From: Intrasporangium oryzae NRRL B-24470
GTDB lineage: Bacteria > Actinomycetota > Actinomycetes > Actinomycetales > Dermatophilaceae
DNA: 49,213 bases
Assembly (NCBI RefSeq): GCF_000576595.1
Contig: NZ_AWSA01000035.1
Span: forward strand, 1-49,213
Direction of reading: 5' to 3'
Both the position numbers and the translations under genes were made by a program. Position 1 is the stretch's first letter; the number at the start of each line of letters is the position of its first letter. Below, piece after piece: positions 41,771 through 49,070 of the stretch. Under the pieces are notes generated by a model. That model was given only the letters and a program-made list of their open reading frames with translations, was not told the origin of the DNA and made no database searches.

Positions 41771-43390
41771 TCAGGCGTCCGGGCCGGGCTGGTGGGCCGT
41801 GCGACCCTCCAGCTCGAGCTCGAGCTCGTCGGCCGAGGAGACGCCCTCGGGCAGGTCGATGGTCATCTTCGGGCCGGTGAAGAAGTGCTTGGCGCGGACG
41901 TGCCAGGCGATCCACAGCAGGATGAGCGCGCCGAGCACCACGATCGGGGTGTAGTTGACGTACTTCCACTCGAAGTCGGACGTGAACGGGACACCACCGG
42001 GCGACGTCGGCAGGAGCGCGACGAACGAGGTGACCGCGATCTCCGCGACGGCGACGAGGCACATCCACTTGTACCGCGACCCCAGCGTCCACGAGCCCGG
42101 GACGAAGGCGTCGCCGAGCCTCCAGCGGTACCAGATCGGGATCGCGAAGGCGACGTAGAGGCCGACCACGCCGATCGAGACGACGGCGAAGAAGGCGACG
42201 GGCACCGGGGCGCCGTTGATGTCGACCTCGATCAGGGCGGGCAGGGTGAGGAGGATGGCGATGACGGCCGAGACGATGACGCCGTAGACGGGCACCTTGT
42301 TCTTGTTGAGCCGCGACCAGTACTGCGCCCCGGGCACGGCGCGGTCACGGCTGAAGGCGAAGAGCATGCGGGTCGTCGAGGTCATGCAGGCGACGGAGCA
42401 GAAGAACTGGCCGACCGCCGAGATGAGCAGGACGAGCCCACCCCACTTGCTGCCGAGCGCCTGCTGGAAGATCACCGCGACGCCGCCGCCCCCCTTGGTC
42501 ACCCCGGCCTCGTCCTGGACCGCGAAGAGGAACGAGAGCAGCAGGATCCAGCCACCGATCGCCGAGTAGGCGATGGACTGCCAGATGCCCTTGGCGGCCG
42601 AGTTCGCGGCCGACTTCGTCTCCTCGGAGAGGTGGGCCGAGGCGTCGTAGCCGGTGATCGTGTACTGGGTGAGGATCGCGCTCAGCGGCAGGACGTAGAG
42701 CAGGAAGCCGACTCCGCTCGTGCTCCCGCCGAAGAAGCCAGTGTTGTTGACCGTGTGCGTGAAGACCGACGAGGCTGACGCGTGCTTGTCGGGGACCACG
42801 AGCAGGATGAGGACGACGGCGGTCGCACCGACGACGTGCCACCACACCGAGATGTTGTTGAGGATCGCGAGCAGGTGCGCCGAGAAGATGTTGACGAGGG
42901 CCATGAGCACGAGCACGACGATGAAGATGACGAAAACCCGGGCGAGGCTGTAGCCGGCGGCCCACGAGTCGCTGAACGAGCTCATCGCGAGGTCGAGGAA
43001 GGTGGCGCAGCCGTAGGCGACGGACGCGTCGATGGCGAGCAGGCCGATGAGGTTGAGCCAGCCGGTGTAGTAGCCGGCCTTGATCCCACCGAGCTTGGAG
43101 GCCCACCAGTAGATCCCGCCGGAGGTGGGGTAGGCCGAGACGAGCTCTGACATGCACAGGCCGATGACGAGGATGAAGACCGAGACGATCGGCCAACCCC
43201 ACGAGATCGCGGCCGGCCCGCCGTTGTTCCACCCGACGCCGAAGGTCGTGAAACACCCCGCGAGGATCGAGATGATGGAGAAGGAGATCGCAAAGTTCGA
43301 GAAACCCGACCACGAGCGGTCGAGCTCCTGCTTGTAGCCCAGCTCGGCGAGCCGGCGTTCGTCGTCGGAGAGTTCGGTCACACGGGACAT
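41771..43390 (-). CDS. APC-superfamily amino acid/amine permease
   Basis: A 539-residue inner-membrane transporter with about twelve helices. The first motif, YKQELDRSWSGFSNFAISFS then IISILAG, and GWPIVSVFILVIGLCMSELV place it with the GABA/choline-type permeases of the APC family; SEETKSAANSAAKGIWQSI is the conserved loop after helix 6. It carries an acidic C-terminal tail. First gene of the operon; it should import the amine that the downstream enzymes use. ATG at 43390 has AGGAG eight bases upstream. Confidence 0.9.
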   Translation of the reverse strand: MSRVTELSDDERRLAELGYKQELDRSWSGFSNFAISFSIISILAGCFTTFGVGWNNGGPAAISWGWPIVSVFILVIGLCMSELVSAYPTSGGIYWWASKLGGIKAGYYTGWLNLIGLLAIDASVAYGCATFLDLAMSSFSDSWAAGYSLARVFVIFIVVLVLMALVNIFSAHLLAILNNISVWWHVVGATAVVLILLVVPDKHASASSVFTHTVNNTGFFGGSTSGVGFLLYVLPLSAILTQYTITGYDASAHLSEETKSAANSAAKGIWQSIAYSAIGGWILLLSFLFAVQDEAGVTKGGGGVAVIFQQALGSKWGGLVLLISAVGQFFCSVACMTSTTRMLFAFSRDRAVPGAQYWSRLNKNKVPVYGVIVSAVIAILLTLPALIEVDINGAPVPVAFFAVVSIGVVGLYVAFAIPIWYRWRLGDAFVPGSWTLGSRYKWMCLVAVAEIAVTSFVALLPTSPGGVPFTSDFEWKYVNYTPIVVLGALILLWIAWHVRAKHFFTGPKMTIDLPEGVSSADELELELEGRTAHQPGPDA

Positions 43391-43410
43391 CTACAGCACT
43401 CCTACTCGTC

Positions 43411-43437
43411 TTCGGTATGAAGTCGAACCGAATGCTA
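43411..43437. promoter_or_regulatory. Promoter and candidate FadR operator of the amine operon
   Basis: TTCGGT (43411-43416) and ACCGAA (43427-43432) are an inverted repeat with a ten-base spacer, 20 bases ahead of the permease start. A minus-strand -10 candidate, TAGCAT (43437-43432), with TTGGGG 16 bp upstream, places the repeat at the transcription start, a good position for repression by the operon's GntR protein. Confidence 0.45.
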
Positions 43438-43543
43438 GCGCCGCCCCGTCCACCCCAACAGCCCCACAAATGGGCAGTTTCCCGGCACTCCACTGCCGAT
43501 CGCGCGACCGAGCCGGGGACGCCCCTCCCCCAATGGCCCCGCG

Positions 43544-44359
43544 TCAGACCTTTTGGACCGAGCCGGGGAGGAGCTGCTCCAGGGCGCCGGCCACGCCGTC
43601 GGCGGCGTTGGACCCGCACGTGCGGTCGGCCACCCGGCGCACGTCGGGGTGCGCGTTCGCGACGGCCCACCCCACGCCCGCCCAGCGGAGCATGGGCAGG
43701 TCGTTGGGCATGTCGCCGAACGCCCAGACCTCCTCGGCACCGATCCCGAGGCGGGCGGCCCACCGCTCCAGGGCCGCGGCCTTCGTCACGCCCGGCGCGT
43801 TGATCTCGGCCAGGCCGCCTGCCCCGGAGTATGCGACGTGGGCGCGCTGGCCGACCACCGCAGCGACGAGGTCGAGGAAGTCGCCCTCGGGCAGGGCCTC
43901 GGACCGCGCGAGGAGCTTGCCCACGGCCTCACCGGCCAGCGTCTCGATCGGCGCCTCGACCGCGTCGGCCGGGACGGGATGCTCGGGGTCGTGCGGGAAC
44001 CCGGGCTCGAACCAGAGGCCGCTCGACCGCTCGGCCGCGAACCTGACGTCGTCGACCTCGTGCCGCACGTCGCGCACGATCGCCTGGACGAGGTCGTGGC
44101 CGAAGCCGTTCACTGCGAGGACCTCGCGCGTCGCGACGTCGTAGACGAAGGCGCCGTTGCCGCAGATGACGGTCCCGTGACCGGCCACGGAGCCCGCGAT
44201 CGCGTCGATCCACCGGGGCGGCCGCGCCGTCACGAAGACGACGGTGACCCCGGCGGCATCGACCTCGCGGAGCACTCGAGCCGTGCGCGAGGAGACCGTT
44301 CCGTCGGGACGCAGCAGCGTGCCGTCGAGGTCGGTCGCGACGAGCCGTGGTGGTCGCAT
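43544..44359 (-). CDS. Cof-type HAD phosphatase
   Basis: A 271-residue HAD hydrolase of the Cof (type IIB cap) class. Motif I is VATDLDGTLLRPDG (Asp9 and Asp11), motif II is VFVTARPPRW, the Lys motif lies near VTKAAALERW and motif III is VWAFGDMPNDLPML. These enzymes dephosphorylate sugar phosphates or flavin/PLP-type cofactors; substrate unknown. It starts 28 bases after ilvE ends in the same direction, so it may ride on the leuB-ilvE transcript. Confidence 0.9.
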   Translation of the reverse strand: MRPPRLVATDLDGTLLRPDGTVSSRTARVLREVDAAGVTVVFVTARPPRWIDAIAGSVAGHGTVICGNGAFVYDVATREVLAVNGFGHDLVQAIVRDVRHEVDDVRFAAERSSGLWFEPGFPHDPEHPVPADAVEAPIETLAGEAVGKLLARSEALPEGDFLDLVAAVVGQRAHVAYSGAGGLAEINAPGVTKAAALERWAARLGIGAEEVWAFGDMPNDLPMLRWAGVGWAVANAHPDVRRVADRTCGSNAADGVAGALEQLLPGSVQKV

Positions 44360-44387
44360 CGGGCGTCCGGGCAGGTGCGCCGGGCGG

Positions 44388-45503
44388 TCAGACGAGGCGC
44401 GTCAGCCAGCCGTGCGTGTCCTCTGCGCGGCCGTACTGGATGTCGAGGAGTCGGGCCCGGATCGCCTCGGCGACGCGGTCCTGGTGGCCCTCGCGGCGGT
44501 GGTCGACCGAACCGCCCTCCCAGCGGAGCTCCCCGACGGGGGTGATGACAGCCGCGGTGCCGCAGGCGAAGACCTCGGCGATCTCGCCGCTGGCGGCGCC
44601 GTCCTTCCACTCCTGGATCGGGATGCGGCGCTCCTCCGGCGTGAGGTCGAGCTCCTTGGCCAGCTCGAGGATCGAGCTGCGCGTGACGCCCTCGAGGATC
44701 GTGCCGGTCAGCTCGGGGGTGATGATGCGCCCGTCCTTCGTGACGAAGAAGAGGTTCATCCCGCCGAGCTCCTCGATGTAGGTGTGCGTCGAGGAGTCGA
44801 GGAAGACGGCCTGGTCGCAGCCGTGCTCGGCGCCCTCGAGCTGGCCCGCGAGCGACGAGGCGTAGTTGCCGCCGCACTTGGCCGCACCCGTGCCGCCGGC
44901 GCCCGCGCGGGCGTAGTCGGTGGAGATCCACAGCGTGACGGGCTTGAGGCCGCCCGAGAAGTAGGCGCCGGCGGGAGAGGCGATGACGGAGTAGGTGACC
45001 TGCTGGGCGGGCCGGACGCCGAGGAAGGCCTCGGAGGCGAACATGAAGGGGCGCAGGTAGAGGCTCTTCTCCCCCGCGTCACCGGCGGGGACCCAGTCCT
45101 GGTCGACCGAGACGAGGGCGCGCAGCGACTCGATGAAGTCGGCCTCGGGCAGCTCGGGGAGCGCGAGCCGGCGCGCGCTGCGGGCGAACCGCGCGGCGTT
45201 GGCCTCGGGCCGGAAGGTCCAGATCGAGCCGTCGGCGTGACGGTAGGCCTTCATCCCCTCGAAGATCTCCTGCGCGTAGTGCAGGACGGCTGCGGCCGGG
45301 TCGAGCTGGAAGGGGCCGTAGGGCCGCACCTGGCCGTCGTGCCAGCCGCCGTCGGCGGTCCACGTCGCGACGACCATGTGGTCGGTGAAGGTCTTGCCGA
45401 AGCCCGGGTTCTCGAGGACCGCGGCGATCCGGTCGGCCGGCGTGACGTCGTCACGGCGGGTCACCTCGAAGGCGAGCGTGGACGAGGCGGCGGACTGGGT
45501 CAT
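44388..45503 (-). CDS. ilvE: Branched-chain amino acid aminotransferase
   Basis: PLP-dependent class IV aminotransferase of 371 residues that makes the last step of Leu, Ile and Val synthesis. Family features: GFGKTFTDHMVVATW, HYAQEIFEGMKAYRHADG, FRPEANAARFARSARRLALP, KCGGNYASSL (the Lys for PLP), EELGGMNLFFV and a C-terminal CGTAAVITPVG. The start at 45503 (MTQSAASS) has GGAGG six bases upstream; an earlier in-frame codon is not supported. It follows leuB by 112 bases. Confidence 0.95.
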   Translation of the reverse strand: MTQSAASSTLAFEVTRRDDVTPADRIAAVLENPGFGKTFTDHMVVATWTADGGWHDGQVRPYGPFQLDPAAAVLHYAQEIFEGMKAYRHADGSIWTFRPEANAARFARSARRLALPELPEADFIESLRALVSVDQDWVPAGDAGEKSLYLRPFMFASEAFLGVRPAQQVTYSVIASPAGAYFSGGLKPVTLWISTDYARAGAGGTGAAKCGGNYASSLAGQLEGAEHGCDQAVFLDSSTHTYIEELGGMNLFFVTKDGRIITPELTGTILEGVTRSSILELAKELDLTPEERRIPIQEWKDGAASGEIAEVFACGTAAVITPVGELRWEGGSVDHRREGHQDRVAEAIRARLLDIQYGRAEDTHGWLTRLV

Positions 45504-45615
45504 GACGAACCTCCAGGACAATCAGCAGTGATCGACGTCAGGCTACCGCCCACATCGTGAGACGACGAAGCCGGTCCCGGGCGGAGAGCGTCGACCCGGG
45601 CGCCCGTGGTGAGCG

Positions 45616-46680
45616 TCAGAGGCGGGCGGCGATCTCCTCGCCGACGGCGCTCGTGCTGCGCACGGTCGTGCCGCGCTCGGCGAGGTCGGCGGCGACGGCG
45701 GACTCGACCCGGGCCGCCTCGGCCGGGTGGCCGAGGTGCTCGAGGAGCATGGCGACCGAGAGGATCGCGGCGGTGGGGTCCGCTTTGCCCTGGCCGGCGA
45801 TGTCGGGCGCCGAGCCGTGGACCGGCTCGAACATGCTCGGCGTCGTGCGGGCCGGGTTGATGTTGCCCGAGGCAGCGAGGCCGATGCCGCCGGCGATGGC
45901 CGCAGCGATGTCGGTGATGATGTCGCCGAAGAGGTTGTCGGTGACGATGACGTCGAAGCGTCCCGGGTCGGTGACCATGAAGATCGTCGCGGCGTCAACG
46001 TGCTGGTAGGCCGTCTCGACCTCGGGGAACTCGGCCGCGACCTCCTCGACGGTGCGACGCCACAGGTGGCCGGCGTGGGTGAGGACGTTGTGCTTGTGCA
46101 CGAGAGTCAGGTGCTTGCGAGGACGCGCCTGGGCGCGGGCGAAGGCGTCGCGGACGACACGCTCGACGCCGAAGCGGGTGTTGACGCTGACCTCCGTTGC
46201 GATCTCGTGCGGCGTGCCGACCCGGAGCGCCCCGCCGTTGCCGGTGTAGGGGCCCTCGGTGCCCTCGCGGACGACGACGAAGTCGATGCCGTCGGGGGCG
46301 ACGCGCGCGACGTCGAGCGGGCTGGCGACGCCGGGGAAGAGGCGCGCCGGGCGGAGGTTGACGAAGTGGTCGAGGGCGAAGCGGAGCGGGAGGAGGACCC
46401 CGCGCTCGAGCACGCCGCTCGGCACGCTCGGGTCGCCGATGGCACCGAGCAGGATCGCGTCGTGGCCGCGCAGCTCCTCGAGGACCGAGTCGGGCAGCGT
46501 CTCGCCGGTCGCGTGCCAGCGCCGGGCGCCGAGGTCGTACTCCGTCGTCGCGATCTTGGGGCCGGCCTCACCGACGACGGCGTCGAGGACCTTGAGGCCC
46601 TCGGCGACGACCTCCGGCCCGATGCCGTCACCGCCGATGACGGCGATCGAGTAGGCGTCCCTGGCGTGCGTCTCTCCCAT
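45616..46680 (-). CDS. leuB: 3-isopropylmalate dehydrogenase
   Basis: NAD+-dependent dehydrogenase of 354 residues converting 3-isopropylmalate to 2-oxoisocaproate in leucine synthesis. Motifs: [79 protein letters not shown] and [18 protein letters not shown] (cofactor loop). With leuCD this completes two of the three Leu-specific steps; leuA is not in view. A TAGGCT element ends six bases before the ATG and no ribosome site is present, so the mRNA is probably leaderless. Confidence 0.96.
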   Translation of the reverse strand: MGETHARDAYSIAVIGGDGIGPEVVAEGLKVLDAVVGEAGPKIATTEYDLGARRWHATGETLPDSVLEELRGHDAILLGAIGDPSVPSGVLERGVLLPLRFALDHFVNLRPARLFPGVASPLDVARVAPDGIDFVVVREGTEGPYTGNGGALRVGTPHEIATEVSVNTRFGVERVVRDAFARAQARPRKHLTLVHKHNVLTHAGHLWRRTVEEVAAEFPEVETAYQHVDAATIFMVTDPGRFDVIVTDNLFGDIITDIAAAIAGGIGLAASGNINPARTTPSMFEPVHGSAPDIAGQGKADPTAAILSVAMLLEHLGHPAEAARVESAVAADLAERGTTVRSTSAVGEEIAARL

Positions 46681-46692
46681 GGTCCAAGCCTA
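46681..46692 (-). promoter_or_regulatory. -10 element giving a leaderless leuB transcript
   Basis: Minus-strand TAGGCT (46692-46687) is followed by six bases and the ATG of leuB. A weak TTCCAC could serve as -35, 16 bp upstream. Confidence 0.5.
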
Positions 46693-46742
46693 TGGTTCGT
46701 CTTGTGATGTGGAATCCATGTCTCACTAAATGAACGAACGAC

Positions 46743-46772
46743 GAAGGCCCCCACCGGCAGGTGAGGGCCTTC
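46743..46772 (-). terminator. Terminator closing the leader/small-ORF unit upstream of leuB
   Basis: GAAGGCCC-C-CAC and GTG-A-GGGCCTTC (46743-46772) pair with one mismatch around CGGCAG. On the minus strand a T-containing stretch (CGTCGTTCGTTCATTT) follows. It separates the small ORF from the leuB promoter. Confidence 0.65.
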
Positions 46773-46798
46773 GCCGTTGTCGTGCAGGCGGTTTCCGC

Positions 46799-46879
46799 TC
46801 AGTCGTCTGCGTGGCCCTGGTCGCGCAGGTCCATGGACTCCTGCAGCGCCTGACGGGCGGCCTTGGCGTCTTCGCTCAT
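46799..46879 (-). CDS. Small protein of 26 residues, function unknown
   Basis: ATG at 46879 starts a short acidic ORF (MSEDAKAARQALQESMDLRD, then QGHADD) that reads as one amphipathic helix. AAAGAAGTGAAG just upstream can act as a ribosome site. The frame is open further upstream to 47020, so a longer form cannot be excluded. It lies between a Leu/Val/Ile leader peptide and a terminator, as the only gene of that transcript. Confidence 0.45.
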   Translation of the reverse strand: MSEDAKAARQALQESMDLRDQGHADD

Positions 46880-46976
46880 GGCTTCACTTCTTTCGTGGTG
46901 GTGCGAGTTGGTGGTCTCAGGAGGCTCCAGCCCTGTTCGGTTGGGGCGAGCCATGTCAGCGGGAAACGCGGGATCT

Positions 46977-47013
46977 CCGCGGCGAGGTCGCTGACTACCT
47001 GGACTCGCCGCGG
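46977..47013 (-). promoter_or_regulatory. Hairpin overlapping the end of the leader peptide
   Basis: CCGCGGCGAG (47013-47004) and CTCGCCGCGG (46986-46977) form a perfect 10-bp stem on the minus-strand RNA. The first arm covers the last codons of the leader peptide and its stop codon lies in the loop, so a translating ribosome would open the hairpin. Confidence 0.65.
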
Positions 47014-47045
47014 CTGGCAATGAGGAGTACGAGCTGCCGCGTCAT
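46995..47045 (-). CDS. Leader-peptide-like ORF rich in Leu/Val/Ile codons
   Basis: Sixteen codons, MTRQLVLLIASRGESR, with Leu-Val-Leu-Leu-Ile in a row. On the minus strand TTTACC and TACGGT (16 bp apart) form a promoter whose -10 ends seven bases before the ATG, so the transcript would be leaderless. A hairpin covers its end. The arrangement resembles ilv/leu leader peptides, yet the next gene is a 26-residue ORF rather than a biosynthetic enzyme. Confidence 0.6.
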   Translation of the reverse strand: MTRQLVLLIASRGESR

Positions 47046-47174
47046 GTTTTTCACCGTACGCCGCGGTAACACGAGGTAAAGGGGGTTTCCAGAAGATGAG
47101 ACAGGCGTCCCGCCATACCTACCGCAGTTCTTCCTGTGCGTGACCGGAGTCACCGTGGGTCGTCCCGGACGTGG

Positions 47175-47233
47175 GTATGCCGCTGGGCCGGCACCGCGCT
47201 CGGTGTCGAGCGGGTGCCGGCCCAGCGGCATAC
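47175..47233 (-). terminator. Long hairpin after serA, bounded by GTATGCCG and CGGCATAC
   Basis: A perfect 20-bp inverted repeat (47175-47194 with 47214-47233) encloses a second hairpin, CGCTCG-GTGT-CGAGCG. It starts 24 bases after the serA stop codon. Each outer end is a copy of the octamer that is dispersed through the whole window. Confidence 0.75.
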
Positions 47234-47257
47234 GGTGCGGGCCGGGTGGCCCGGAGG

Positions 47258-48841
47258 TCAGTCCTCGAGGTTGACGACCGTGAACGTCCCTGCGTCGACC
47301 GCGGCGCTGATCTCGGCGGCGAGGGCCGGCGGGACGACTCCGTCGACGTTGAGGACGCCGATCGCGCGGTCGCCCTGCCGGGAGACCTGCATGCCACCGA
47401 TGTTGACCCCGGCGTCGCCGAGGATCTTGCCGACGGAGCCGATGACCCCCGGCCGGTCGGAGTACTCGAAGACGAGCATGTGGTCGGAGAGCGGGACCTC
47501 CAGGTCGTAGCCGTTGATGCCGACGAGCTTCTCGACCATCTTCGGGCCGGTGAGCGTCCCGGACACCGAGACGACGGTGCCGTCGGTCAGGGTGCCGCGC
47601 ACGGTCGTCACGTTGCGGAAGTCGCCGGAGTCGGGGTCGGTCACGAGCCGCACGACGCACCCGCGCTGCTCGGCGAGGACCGGTGCGTTGACGTAGGTCA
47701 CGGCGTCCTCGACGACGTCGGTGAACAGGCCCTTGAGCGCGACGAGCTTCCACACGCTGACGTCGTGGGCAGTGATCTCGCCGCGGACCTCGATGTCGAG
47801 CTGTGCCGGGACGCCCCCGGCGACCGCCGTGAAGACGCGGCCGAGCTTCTCGACGAGCGGGATGCCCGGGCGGACTTCCTCGGCGATGAAGCCACTGCTG
47901 ACGTTGACGGCGTCGGGCACGAGCTCGCCGCCGAGGGCGAGACGGACCGACTTGGCCACGGCGATGCCGGCCTTCTCCTGCGCCTCGTCGGTCGAAGCGC
48001 CGAGGTGCGGCGTGACGACGACGGACTCGTGCTCGAAGAGGGGCGACTCCGTCGTCGGCTCCGTCGCGAACACGTCGATGCCGGCGCCGGCGACACGCCC
48101 GTCGGCGATGGCCCGGGCGAGGGCGGCCTCGTCGACGATCCCGCCGCGTGCGGCGTTGACGATGCGCACCGACGGCTTGACCTTGGTCAGCGCCTCCTCG
48201 CCGATGAGGCCGAGGGTCTCGGGCGTCTTGGGCAGGTGGATCGTGATGAAGTCGGACTGGGCGAGCAGCTCGTCGAGGCTGACGAGCTGGGCGCCGAGCT
48301 GGCCCGCCTTGGCCGGCGAGGCGTAGGGGTCGTAGGCGACGATCTTCATGCCGAAGCCCTTGAGGCGCTCCGCGACGAGGGCCCCGATGCGGCCGAGGCC
48401 GACGACACCGACCGTCTTGTCGAGCAGCTCGACACCGGAGTACTTGCTCCGCTTCCACGCGCCGCCCTTGAGGGCCTCGTTGGCCGGGGCGATGTTGCGC
48501 GCGGTGGCGAGCAGGAGCCCGACGGCGAGCTCGGCGGCGGAGGTGATGTTGGAGGTCGGGGCGTTGACCACCATGACGCCGGCCTGGGTCGCGGCCTGGA
48601 CGTCGACGTTGTCGAGGCCGACGCCGGCCCGGGCGATGACCTTGAGCTGCTTGCCCTCGGCGATCGCCTCGGCGTCCATCTTCGTCGCCGAGCGGATGAG
48701 GACCGCATCGACGTCGGCGAGCGCCGGGAGCAGCTCGTCACGGTTGGCTCCGTCGCACGACCGGACCTCGAAGTCGGGTCCCAGCGCCTCGATGGTGGCA
48801 GGAGACAGCTCTTCGGCGATGAGGACAACGGGCTTGCTCAC
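47258..48841 (-). CDS. serA: D-3-phosphoglycerate dehydrogenase
   Basis: First enzyme of serine synthesis, 527 residues, the long actinobacterial/mycobacterial form. Substrate/NAD domains: VLIRSATKMDAEAI, KVIARAGVGLDNVDVQAATQ, VGVVGLGRIGALVAERLKGFG (Rossmann loop), VNAARGGIVDEAAL, and the catalytic His in VVTPHLGASTDEAQ. An intervening allosteric domain (residues ~320-450) and a C-terminal ACT domain (HMLVFEYSDRPGVIGSVGKI) allow serine feedback. The GTG at 48841 has AAGGGATC upstream. A -10, TAGAGT (48923-48918), lies about 75 bases upstream. Confidence 0.95.
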   Translation of the reverse strand: MSKPVVLIAEELSPATIEALGPDFEVRSCDGANRDELLPALADVDAVLIRSATKMDAEAIAEGKQLKVIARAGVGLDNVDVQAATQAGVMVVNAPTSNITSAAELAVGLLLATARNIAPANEALKGGAWKRSKYSGVELLDKTVGVVGLGRIGALVAERLKGFGMKIVAYDPYASPAKAGQLGAQLVSLDELLAQSDFITIHLPKTPETLGLIGEEALTKVKPSVRIVNAARGGIVDEAALARAIADGRVAGAGIDVFATEPTTESPLFEHESVVVTPHLGASTDEAQEKAGIAVAKSVRLALGGELVPDAVNVSSGFIAEEVRPGIPLVEKLGRVFTAVAGGVPAQLDIEVRGEITAHDVSVWKLVALKGLFTDVVEDAVTYVNAPVLAEQRGCVVRLVTDPDSGDFRNVTTVRGTLTDGTVVSVSGTLTGPKMVEKLVGINGYDLEVPLSDHMLVFEYSDRPGVIGSVGKILGDAGVNIGGMQVSRQGDRAIGVLNVDGVVPPALAAEISAAVDAGTFTVVNLED

Positions 48842-49070
48842 GTGGTGATCCCTTTCGGACGGGTGCTGTGGCCCGCCGGGACGCGGGCCATCGAAGGCAC
48901 CGCGGTGTGCCGGGGCAACTCTAGGCGCCCGACGCGGGCAGGTCACGGGTTGTAACCAACATGTGAACAGCGCCACCCCCGCACCTGCGGTGCCCACGTG
49001 CTGAAACACCGATTCCGTATGCCGGACGGCTCGTGTTGCGGCCGCCGCGGCCTCCGGCGAGGCTTGGCGT

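Noticed and set aside
2365-49024. Reading the GTATGCCG octamer as a polar FtsK/KOPS or Chi signal
   Set aside because: Copies are nearly balanced between strands (16:13) and do not follow gene direction, so a polar replication or recombination signal is unlikely.
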